A stretch of 64,000 bases of DNA. It comes from Topomyia yanbarensis (lineage: Eukaryota > Arthropoda > Insecta > Diptera > Culicidae). This document shows positions 11,567-20,910 of the stretch, in pieces. Both the position numbers and the translations under genes were made by a program. A model generated the notes under the pieces. The model made no database searches. It saw only the letters and a list, made by a program, of their open reading frames with translations, and was not told the DNA's origin. The DNA lies in NCBI RefSeq assembly GCF_030247195.1, contig NC_080670.1, positions 94,584,711 through 94,648,710 on the forward strand, in the 5' to 3' direction. Every line of letters begins with the position of its first letter. The first letter of the stretch is position 1.

Positions 11567-12053
11567 GGGTGAATGTACCAATAGTCGCATGCTTAAGGAA
11601 AACTTTTGATAAAAAATCGATTAATAGACTTATGGGCAATGTTAATACATTAAACGAAAACTTTCAGTCCCTTCTTCATAGGAAAAATATAAAGATGGCT
11701 TAATAACCAATTTATGTATTCAAAACCGCTTGTACCACTATAGGAACACATGTACCAATAGTGGTGCAATCGCTAATTTCGGTTCCTATTGTTGCAAATC
11801 CCATTGTTTTCTTATGGGACTTGCAACTATAGGTACACTACATCAACTATAGGTGCAAGGGAGCTCAAAATTTTAAGAAAATCATTTTTTTCAATAGTTA
11901 TTTGAGCAAATTTCAAGGATAACAGTTTTATTCTCGCATAATTTTAGTGCGATGAATCGATAAAAAAATATTTGTTAATGGTTGGTACCTTAGTTAGGCG
12001 TATAACCCACTACTGCAACTATTGGTACACCTCAACTATAGGAGCACCCACCC
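11567..12053. mobile_element. 487-bp MITE, TA-flanked
   Basis: Ends GGGTGAATGTACCAATAG and, inverted at the right, GGGTGGGTGCTCCTATAG. TA lies on both sides (11565-11566, 12054-12055). Variants of ACCAATAGT / CAACTATAGG recur inside. No ORF. It lies within the first candidate intron of gypsy-C. Confidence 0.8.
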
Positions 12054-12125
12054 TACAAGCGTTAAAGTAATTATATTGAAATAATGAATAATTGGCCATT
12101 TAATAAACATATTTTAATTGTTCAG

Positions 12126-12997
12126 GAAACGTTCCGGAATAAGAGCTTGTAAGCCAAGCATACTTTTGAAAGGAACTAAACGAAAGATGTTGACGTCAAA
12201 AACCTGTGCATCATCAACAAGATCAAAGATTTGTAAAGAAATGAAGGACAGTTCGCTAATCATACTAAAGAAGGATCTAGAAGAAGAAAAGGCTCGAAGC
12301 GCGAAGCTTTCCAGTGAGTTGACTATGGCGCTCAACAAATTGAATACGCTTAACACAGGTGAGAAAGAACCAACCTCTCGTATAGTAAACATCGAAGAAA
12401 CCGAATTTTGTGATGATGCAGAAGTATCTACTTCAAATAGAACGTGCAGCAAGAATCGCAACGAGTCGCTTTTTTATTCTTCGGTGAATCAGCTATCGAT
12501 TGCATCAATAAATGTCCCAGAGTGCAAATCTACGGAGGATGATGGAGAAATTCACCGGCAAAACTTCGAGTCCTGGAAAGATTTGTTGGTCGACTCGATG
12601 AATTTGGTTGGAGTCAGCGACGATAAAACGAAATTTACGATCTTTAAGATAAAGGCGGGATCCCGATTGCTTGAAATTTTTAAAAATACCACATCAGCAC
12701 AAGATGCTCCAAATTCTACTTCTAGCCCATTTGCTAAGACAAGACGCGTTACTCTGGATCCAGCAGAATGCAAGAAGAACACGAATGCAGCGATGCTGGA
12801 GATGTAACGGCATGTACCATCTGTCATCGGATTGCAATGCAATAGACAAAATGTGTCGAAATTGTGGAAGAGTTGGTCAATTCCAACGAGCATGCACCTC
12901 GAAGAAATCTACACATGAGGCCAATTCACCAGTCACATTGACGAAGAAGATTGCTGCGGTGGAAAAACTCGAGTTTCCTATCGAACCAACCGAAAAT
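12126..12997 (+). pseudogene. Gypsy-C gag, degenerate
   Basis: The first frame carries a Lys/Glu-rich helical segment (about 12235-12330) and a retroviral-gag-like block F-E-S-W-K-D-L-L-V-D-S-M-N with F-K-x-K-A-G-S-R-L-L-E-I-F. The second frame, from about 12760, carries two zinc knuckles. The first is canonical (CWRCNGMYHLSSDC, C-x2-C-x4-H-x4-C); in the second the His is Gln (CRNCGRVGQFQRAC). The knuckles would bind genomic RNA in the capsid. The switch of frame and the short distance from the gag core to the knuckles suggest an internal deletion. A candidate upstream exon (11497-11563) joins in phase. Confidence 0.75.
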
Positions 12998-13135
12998 GTA
13001 AGTGAAACCGCTGAAAATTAATTTAAATTATAATTATTGATAATTTGCGAGAAGCATTTCGACAAATAAAATTCATACTCACCATGCAAATACTTAGTAC
13101 TTCATTCAACTAGTGATTTCATTGTCTTAATTCAG
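12998..13135 (+). other. Candidate intron in gypsy-C (138 nt)
   Basis: Starts GTAAGT, the consensus donor, and ends TTAATTCAG. It contains in-frame stops. Removing it joins gag and protease in the same frame. It could also be random or a real gag-pol spacer. Confidence 0.4.
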
Positions 13136-13553
13136 GTCCAATCTACAATTCTGGCAGATATCATGCAGATTTCTGTAGAAGCTCGGTTCGACGACGGCAT
13201 AATCTCGGCAAAGATAGCGGGAGTGCCATGTGAATTTCTCATCGATTCAGGGGCACAAGTAAACACGTGTACAGCAGACATGTTTCAGAGACTAAAGACA
13301 TAAAAGGTACTGTAAAGATTTATACAACATACACGATACATCTGATCAATCACTCAGATCGTATGCATCAGTCGGTCAAATTAATGTGTTGGCGACATTC
13401 GAAGCACATTTATTCATTTCCGAAGACCGACCAATTCTCCTGGAAAAATTTTATGTCGTGAAAGAATTTCGAGCTCTACTGAGTAGATCAACTGCAACCA
13501 GATACAATGTTCTGATGCTTGGATTGAAAGTACCCTTATTCAAGGAACAATAA
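13136..13553 (+). pseudogene. Gypsy-C aspartic protease and linker
   Basis: Frame 2 gives G-V-P-C-E-F-L-I-D-S-G-A-Q-V-N, the retropepsin active-site loop with a hydrophobic pair before D-S-G. It stops at 13301-13303. The C-terminal part resumes in frame 3 from about 13350 (VGQINVLATFEAHLF, then KFYVVKEF) and meets a stop at 13551. In life the enzyme cleaves the Gag-Pol polyprotein. Frameshift and stop make it inactive. Confidence 0.8.
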
Positions 13554-14518
13554 GTGCACAATGTGGATTACAGAATGTCCGATATTTGCTCAGTAGATGC
13601 TATCGAAGTATTTCCAAAGTTCAACATTCCACCAGTAAGAATTTATTATGACAAAACTATTCCTCCATGCAGAAACATTTTTATGAATATTCGGCACGCT
13701 CTGAAACCTCTAGTGGAGGCCAGACTGCAATACTTGATAGCTTCTGATATAATCGAACCAGTTTCTGAAGAAATGGATACCTCTTTCTGCTCTTCTATGT
13801 TGGTGATTCCTAAAGGGAAAGACGACATAAGATTAGTAATTGATTTACGAGTTCCGAACCGATACATTAACAGGACACCTTTTACAATGCCGACTTTGGA
13901 GAAAATACTGGCCGAATTAGATGGAGCAGCATGGTTCTCGACGATTGATCTTTCAAACGCTTTCTTTCATATTGAACTTGACAACGATTCGCGTCACTTG
14001 ACAATTTTTTTACTGAATTTGCAATGGGCCGTTGCGTTAGGCTTCCATTTGGATTGTGCAACGCTCCGGATATTTTCTAGGAAGTACTACAGAGAAAAAT
14101 TTTGTTTGGTTGTAAGGGAAAGAAAAACTATTTGGACATTTTAGTTTTTGGAAAAACCAAAGAAGAACACGATACAAATTTAAAAGCAGTACTCGCAAGG
14201 CTCAAAGAGCACAGGGCGGTGTCACGTGCTGAAGCATGGGCACTGAGATTACAGCATTTCGAATATACAATCGAACGAGTTCCAGGTAACGAAAATGTTG
14301 CTGATGCTTTATCCAGATTGATTGTTCAGTCACAAGAAGCTGTTCCTTTCGACGAAGATGACGCAAATCACATGTTATTCACGTTGGATGCGGGATGCAT
14401 GGAAATCACTTGGAAGGAGATCGAGTCCGGTGCAGAAAGCGATAATGAGCTCCAAGAAGTGCGATTAGCTATTTTAACCAATAAATGCCCAAAAGAGTTA
14501 CGTAAATTCGAAGCTTAG
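13554..14518 (+). pseudogene. Gypsy-C reverse transcriptase with truncated RNase H
   Basis: Fingers and palm are recognisable: LVIPKGKDDIRLVIDLR, then FSTIDLSNAFFHIEL with the first catalytic Asp. After a one-base frameshift follow RLPFGLCNAPDIF, a TAG at 14078-14080, and NYLDILVFGKTKEEHD. The Y-x-D-D box is reduced to Y-L-D-I, so one catalytic Asp codon is gone. RT then runs straight into the tail of the next domain (LQHFEYTIERVPGNENVADA), so most of RNase H has been deleted at about 14218. It would have copied element RNA into DNA in the virus-like particle. Confidence 0.85.
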
Positions 14519-14537
14519 AAAAAAAATCTGCATTTCC

Positions 14538-15801
14538 TTGGATGTCTTATTTTTTAAAGATAATAGAATTATTCTTCCACGATGCTTACGAGATAAAGCA
14601 ATGATATCGGCACATGCTGGTCACGTAGGTGAGGCCGCTATGAAAAGAATTATGCGTGATTTTTTATGGTGGCCTGGAATGGCCAGTGACGTCGAGCTGT
14701 TCGTCAAGAATTGCGAGACCTGTGCGATGTTATCCAAAAAAAAAATCCTCCGTTACCGTTGTCTAGTAGAAGTCTTCCCGATGGACCATGGGAAATTATC
14801 CAAATTGATTTTCTTGCCATTCCAACCTACGGCACAGGTATTATTTTAATATAAGTAATTACGTTCATGTGTAGATCATGATTGTTTTTATCCTTCCAGG
14901 AGAATTTCTGGTCATAGCGGACACATATTCCCGTTACATTTCTGTCATCGAAATGAGGCATATCGACACCGACAGTACTAATGCGGCGCTTTGTGAGGTA
15001 TTTAAACTATGGGGTTGCCCATTAATCATTCAAAGTGATAATGGGCCTCCTTTTCAAAACTCGTCATTCATTTCGTTCTGGGAAAACAAAGGGGTGAAAG
15101 TCCGCAAATCGATTCCACTCAGTCCACAGTCGAATGGAGTAGTCGAAAGGCAAAATCAAGGTATCATAAAGGCCCTATCTGCAGCTAGAATCGATGGTCA
15201 CAATTGGAAACTAGCTTTGCAACAGTATGTGCACAATCACTATACCTTGATTGCTCATTCGAGGTTAAGAATAACTCCTTTCGAACTGATGGTAGGCTGG
15301 AAGTTTCGCGGAACATTTCCTAGTCTATGGAACGTTTCTGATAAACAATTGGATCGCACGGAAATTCGCGAGCGTGATGCTGAAGCAAAATTAACAAGCA
15401 CAAAATACATGGATCAACTACACGGTGCAAAAGAATCAGATTTGCAGGTCGGAGATGTTGTTCTTCTAGCACAACAAAAATCGAAAACTGATCCATTGTT
15501 CTCCGCTGAACGATATACGGTAATTGCTAGAAAAGGACCGAAAGTGGTTGTAATGAGTAAACGAGGAATTCAATACACACGTAACATACGCGATTTAAGA
15601 AAAGCACCATTCAACTTGAACGGGGATCCATCAAAACATGACGATGAAACTTCGGAATTTATGCAGCAAGATTCGGATGGTTTTCTCCCGCTTCCTGACG
15701 ACTCGATTGCATCACATCCCGTCCAAATTCCTGGACCATCCAGATTCACGGAACACACTACTTCAATGAAGGCTTTGCGACAGCGTGAAAATTTAAAATA
15801 A
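14538..15801 (+). pseudogene. Gypsy-C integrase
   Basis: An N-terminal zinc-binding domain shows H-A-G-H and CETC with WWPGM between. A one-base slip in a run of A (about 14740-14750) shifts the frame. The first catalytic Asp is in IIQIDF in the shifted frame. After the 62-nt gap 14838-14899 come VIADTYSRY, the second Asp in QSDNGPPF and the Glu in NGVVERQ, exactly 35 residues after the second Asp (D-D35-E). The C-terminal part has a GDVVLLAQQ and GPKVVVM block like gypsy integrases. The last 307 codons are open. The triad is present only if both breaks are ignored. Confidence 0.85.
14838..14899 (+). other. Candidate 62-nt intron in gypsy-C integrase
   Basis: GTATTA at the left, a pyrimidine tract ending CCTTCCAG at the right, and stops in between. 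Skipping it links YGTG to EFLVIAD in one frame, giving the usual spacing of gypsy integrases. The length is typical of dipteran introns. Confidence 0.45.
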
Positions 15802-16015
15802 CCAGCTCGATATGATATATAAATATGTGTATAACATTTTCAATTAGAGTAGAGACGAAGAATATTGTAGTGATGTAAACTGTGAGTGCAAAATAAAAGG
15901 CGTGAGAATAACAGACACTTTTGAACTTATGAGAGGCAATATTGCGAATCTTTTCTAAAATCCACATCGTGACGTTTCAGCCATGCGCCACCAAGCCGTG
16001 CGCCGAATTACGCGC
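15802..16015 (+). other. 3' flank of gypsy-C, possible polyadenylation signal
   Basis: Short non-coding stretch with AATAAA at 15892-15897. No LTR start could be placed. Confidence 0.3.
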
Positions 16016-16023
16016 ATGTTCAC

Positions 16024-17208
16024 TAGACTGCCCAGAAAAATAATGAATTTTTAAAAACTCAATCGGCCCACCCCTGAGTCGATTCCTAGTCCCACCAGGA
16101 GTACTTGTTCCAAATTTGAAGCAAATCGGACAAGTCTAGCTACCGGACCAACGTGCTTGAAGTTTGTATGGGATTTTTCGACAATTTACATGAAGACATT
16201 TTACATTTTATTTACAATTTACATTTTCGCCGCTAGGTGACACTGTATACATCAGATTATCACCAAAAGTGAAACTTAAGAAGATAATTTTATTATCTAC
16301 AACTTTGTTGAAGACTGCAAAGCGATCCGACTCCAATAGGAAAAGTTATTAAACTTTTAACGAAGTGATGTCTGAGTCAGTTTTGCATGGGGCCTAGCAG
16401 TGCATGGTAGTGTATCAGTACTAGGTTCTAACAAACTAAACATTTTTGTGGATTAATGGTTAGATTTAGCTGAATAGTATGTTCGGAAGAACTGCAGTAC
16501 ATAATACGAGTTATGTTTTGGTTAGAAAATTTTAGTTCAATCTGTGACCGCATAGATGGCGCCAATACTAACTTTTCAACGGAGAGAGATAGAATATCAA
16601 GATGTTCGGAAGAATTACTGAAATATTCTTGTTCTACAACTTTGTAGAAGACACCTAATTTCTATCTCTCTTCGTTGAAAAGTTAGTGTTGGCGCCATCT
16701 ATGCGGTCAGATGTGGAACTACAATTTTCTAACCAAAACATAGCTCGTATTATGTACTACAATTCTTCCGAACATACTATTCAGCTAAATCTAACCATTA
16801 TTCCATAAAAATGTTTAGTTTGTTAGAACCTAATACTGATACACTACCATGCACTGCTAGGCCCCATGCAAAACTGACTCAGACATCACTTCGTTAAAAG
16901 TTTAATAACTTTTCCTATTGGAGTCAGATCGCTTTGCAGTCTTCAACAAAGTTGTAGATAATAAAATTATCTTCTTAAGTTTCACTTTTGGTTATAATCT
17001 GATGTATACAGTGTCACCTAGTGGCGAAAATGTGAGCAAGAGGGTTTTCTCCATGTAAATTGTCGAAAAATCCCATACAAACTTCAAGCACGTTGGTCCG
17101 GTAGCTAGACTTGTTCGATTTGGCTCAAATTTGGAGCAGACACTCCTGGTGGGCCTAGGAATCGACTCAGGGGTGGGCCGATGGGGGTCATTTTTTTCTG
17201 TCACTCTA
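16024..17208. mobile_element. 1.2 kb foldback hAT-like element
   Basis: The two halves are inverted copies of each other over roughly 550 bases, meeting near 16600-16660. Ends are TAGACTGCCCAG and, inverted, TAGAGTGACAG. An exact 8-bp ATGTTCAC flanks both sides (16016-16023, 17209-17216). TA(G)-type ends with 8-bp duplications are characteristic of hAT transposons. No transposase ORF, so it is non-autonomous. Confidence 0.9.
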
Positions 17209-17385
17209 ATGTTCACTTTGCATTAGTGCAAGCGAAAAAACGGTTTGATGTTTATTTTTGTTTCGTTCGCACTCATTTGTGTCACATATAGTAACAAATC
17301 GACGAAATGCTAGTTTATCTCGGGATAAACAATACATACAAGTTGTACCGAAACCTAACGCAAAATTGAGTTGTTTTACTTTTAC

Positions 17386-17659
17386 CACAGATAACAGACG
17401 TTTGGGCTAGAACAAAATTTCTTCAAAAACCTGTGTAATCTTTCAAATTGATAAACGTTGGAAATCCGTGTTTCACTATTGCCATCTGCGCAACTGTTTG
17501 CTACACGTGTTTGACAGCTGCACTCTAACTGCATTCTATCGATCACTGCGCCATCTACAAACGTTTGCCAAACGTGTTTCAGACGTCTGATTTATTCGGA
17601 ATTTCAGTAGCGGGTATTTACACACGATTCAAATCGAGCCTAAACGTCTGTTATCTGTG
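17386..17659. mobile_element. 274-bp MITE
   Basis: Terminal inverted repeat CACAGATAACAGACGTTT at both ends, flanked by direct repeat CTTTTAC (17379-17385, 17660-17666). No ORF. Confidence 0.85.
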
Positions 17660-17666
17660 CTTTTAC

Positions 17667-18263
17667 ATATCACACGTTCCGCATAGCCCAATTCACAACA
17701 AGCTTGTTTATTTGCGTGATAGGATTGCCACATTTCGCGTCTCTTTCTCTCGCAAGATTGACTATGTATTTGGTGAGTGCATTCATCCGGTCAGTCGTCT
17801 GGTAACCCTTCGCCTTGACAAGCGATGTGAGAGTTTTGAGAGGCCAATTCGTAAACGGTACTTTTCTTGCTATGAATGTTGCCATGGTTGTGAGTGTTTC
17901 AATGAGAGAGTACATATGAAATAAGAATGCGAGAGAAAATGAGGTAACGGGAAGAACGGAAAAAAAGGTCACTGGTAAAAGTAGGCCTTGGAAATATTTT
18001 CCTTCTTTCGGAAAATAATTTATTCGCGAACAGACGTTTTTTTGAGTTTCGCGGAAAATTTCGAAAAAATGAAAGATTTTATTCACCACACAGGGGAAAT
18101 TTAAAATACTTGGTCCTCGGAGCAAACTGAGAAAAAGTTTTACGTATCATCATGTTATAAACTCAGTTAAATAACGGTCCGGAAAACAGACTAATTGTAT
18201 CCACATTAAGCAATGTGCTTTTTACTTATTTTGTTTGCGAATATCGCGGCTACACAAATAAGG
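17667..18263. other. Unassigned stretch
   Basis: Overlapping short ORFs occur on both strands but none shows a motif I recognise. Seen only as AT-rich intergenic DNA. Confidence 0.3.
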
Positions 18264-18464
18264 TTATAACTACTAGAGGTCGCATGTTAACATTGAAAAT
18301 TTATCATCTCGCTCTTACATATGCTAGGCCCATTAGTTTGACACATATTGCCCCGGGTAAACACCTGTCAAAGTAATGGGATTCTATATGCTAGAGCGAG
18401 ACCCCATGTTTCAGTCCGTGAATGCATGGAGACAGTAGCGCTTTGCTCCCTCTAGTAGTTATAA
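18264..18464. mobile_element. About 200-bp MITE
   Basis: TTATAACTACTAGAGG at 18264-18279 is inverted at 18449-18464. A 12-bp direct repeat GGCTACACAAAT lies just outside on both sides (18248-18259, 18473-18484). Confidence 0.7.
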
Positions 18465-18858
18465 TCTCTTTTGGCTACACAAATGAAAAGCTCCATTTTT
18501 GTGAAAACTCCACTCTAAGATACCTGCTTGGTTAAGGTTCGAGTATATTAATATTTATGAAAACATGGGGTAAAACGCGCCTCCTAAGGAAATATGATCA
18601 TAGTTTAGCTATAGAACATTAATTGGGAGAATTTAATAAATATCATTCAACCAACATTTCCCCCTGTAATCGCAATCATAACGCTTTGAAAAATGTTCAA
18701 AATTTCAATGATTCACAACAACAACGGGACAGAAAGCTCGTTGGACTAACACGTAATTTTGTTTTCTGTTGAGATTTCACAAAAACGTAGCTTTAAATCG
18801 TCTTAGTTTATGCAATTATTAGGTTTTCAAAACAATTGTTCTGTTTTAGATTAGAAAC
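18465..18858. other. Unassigned stretch
   Basis: AT-rich, no ORF or repeat that I can assign beyond the flanking 12-bp repeat. Confidence 0.3.
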
Positions 18859-19282
18859 ATGGGTAGGTAATGTCAACGACATTACCGTACCGAAATGAAG
18901 TAGCATACGTTTTAAGTTGTTAATACGACTGCAGCAATTTTTACTAATTTCTGAAAGGTTTTATTAAAATAAGTTAATTCGGTATTTCTAATGGAAATAG
19001 CGAAATAACGGTACAAGTATATACGATTCTCTACTGTTGCCAAATGAATTGATTCACTCTCATTTAATGCTCTTTGCAGGGTTACCATACGAGGATAAAT
19101 ATGTTGGAATATTTTAGGTTTCGATGTACGCATACCGATATTTCGGTATTTCCATTAGAAATAACGAAATGGCTGGTTTTAATATAACCTATCAGAATAT
19201 AGTCAAAATTGTAGCATTCGCATTAACATCCTAAAGTGTATTCTACTTCACTCCGGTTATGTCTCCGACATTACCCACCCAT
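18859..19282. mobile_element. About 424-bp MITE
   Basis: Left ATGGGTAGGTAATGTC and right, inverted, ATGGGTGGGTAATGTC; similarity of the two ends continues imperfectly for about 50 bases (GAAGTAGCATACG versus GAAGTAGAATACA). A second internal inverted pair CGGTATTTC / GAAATAACG lies around 18980 and 19140. Confidence 0.75.
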
Positions 19283-19341
19283 CTTTTTAAAGTCTGTTAT
19301 GATTTGGAGGGGAAATTTTCCAAATCCATCTCTTAATATTT

Positions 19342-19503
19342 TCATAAGACAGTCTTATGAAATTTATGAAAATGTCCGAATGAATGCCATAGGTGCCCAT
19401 TTATGAAAATTGCTGACATTTATAAGCAGAAAAGATAGTAGAAATAATGATTTCCATAGAACAGTTTTATGAAATTCATCACAATGTTCGAATGAATGCC
19501 ATA
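19342..19503. repeat. Imperfect tandem duplication, 113-bp period
   Basis: A ~49-base segment starting CATAAGACAGTCTTATG and ending GAATGAATGCCATA recurs 113 bases later with scattered differences. No coding content. Confidence 0.7.
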
Positions 19504-19607
19504 AGGTTTTTATTTATGGATATTATTTTGCATTTATATAAAAAATAGAACATGGGTGACATTTCTCGAGCATTTTCAGTAGACACAAAATCAACCTTGA
19601 GAGGATA

Positions 19608-20015
19608 CAATGGAGACCCGATTTTATCAGCACCCGATTTTATCAGCCCCCGATTTTATCTACCCCCGATTTTATTGGATTGAATTGATAGTTGATAGTT
19701 TGATGAGCTCTAGCAGACGAGCCAAGTTGAATTCGAGTAAATACTTTCTTGGGCATATTTTTCTTATCTTAAAGGTCCGAAAAATGCAAAAATAAAAATA
19801 TTTTTTTTTTAATTTTGCACTGTCAGACCCCGTTAAGGGGAACTTAAAGTAAATAATCAGAAAAGGTTGCAAGGCTATATCTAAGGAACAAAGAAGAATA
19901 TTTTAAGAGCTTCGGTTTATTAAAAAGACAGAAAAATATATGTCCCAATTTTATCAATGTCCCTGTTTATCAACATAAAATTCGCCAAGGGGCTAATAAA
20001 AACGGGTCTTTACTG
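19608..20015. mobile_element. 408-bp MITE, TA-flanked
   Basis: Ends CAATGGAGACCCG and, inverted, CAGTAAAGACCCG; TA at 19606-19607 and 20016-20017. CCCGATTTTATC is repeated three to four times just inside the left end, with related copies inside the right end. Confidence 0.85.
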
Positions 20016-20058
20016 TATTAAGTTTTACACCAACCACAAAATGAGCCGGATAAACTTC

Positions 20059-20173
20059 GTTTGACAATTCTCGGTGGTTTGTTTACATGGGAGTTAGAAT
20101 GTAACAGATGGGCACCCGTTGCACTCGAACTCACGCAACCGACAAAGTAAAAAAACCACCAAGAATTGTCAAA
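20059..20173. repeat. Hairpin of ~22-bp arms
   Basis: TTTGACAATTCTCGGTGGTT is followed 70 bases later by its inverse with one difference. Probably a small MITE, but no target duplication was found. Confidence 0.6.
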
Positions 20174-20910
20174 CATAAATGTCATTCATCATGAGTTCAT
20201 TCGTGTGGTCATCTTGTAGAACTCAATTCGGGACAAATGAACCACCAAGTGTAGATCCCTTCAGAAGATGGAAGAGAAAACTCTCATCAAATATTAAAAT
20301 TTGTACATAATGAGCAACACTTCGGCAATATTTCCTGGGAAACTGGGGTTAGACAACTGGGAAACTGGACTTGACAACTGAATGATAATGATTGTTATTT
20401 CTCAAATGATTTTGATAATTATAAAATACGCGTCAGACACTAACGTCGTCCGCCCAAATTGCAGCTAACGTCCAGACGACGAGTAGAAGACCCATCTGAA
20501 GGCATCTTTCCGTATCGATTCGTGTCGGAACTGATCGAAGCTTAATTATCCGAGGACGATACACTGAACATATGACCTTTCTTCAGGAAGTAAGTAATGA
20601 TCAGGAGAAAAATCAAGCGGGATATTGATTGCTGCGCTTCCCCAGGGTTTTTTTGTTCACAGTTCAATTCCATCAAGTGTGTGAACCGCACAGAAGACTG
20701 ACAGGAGGAATAGTCGGACACATTTCCCATTGGACCTTGGATTTTGGATGTGTTAGTGTCCGGATCGACGATTAAGTTAATTCTCCGTACAGATAAGGCC
20801 GAGACATGTACAGCGGCACCGAGTCAACGTCCATTACGACCGGGAAAAGAGGTCGCAACGATGTTGGGTGCACCCAGAAGAGAAAACCCGCGAGTAAGAA
20901 AAAAACCTGT
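20174..20910. other. Unassigned stretch
   Basis: No ORF with recognisable motifs and no clear repeat. Confidence 0.3.

Larger units (their letters stand above)
11497..15801 (+). mobile_element. Decayed Ty3/gypsy gag-pol (gypsy-C)
   Basis: Gag, protease, RT, a remnant of RNase H and integrase follow in Ty3/gypsy order. No LTR pair, primer-binding site or polypurine tract could be identified on either side. Damage includes at least two in-frame stops (13551, 14078), several frameshifts, loss of most of RNase H and loss of a catalytic RT Asp. Three GT-AG gaps (11564-12125, 12998-13135, 14838-14899) interrupt it at points where the reading phase is preserved across the gap. Confidence 0.85.

Noticed and set aside
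17565..18125. ORFs of 119 and 151 codons on opposite strands
   Set aside because: They overlap each other and a MITE end, start or end inside it, and show no motif.
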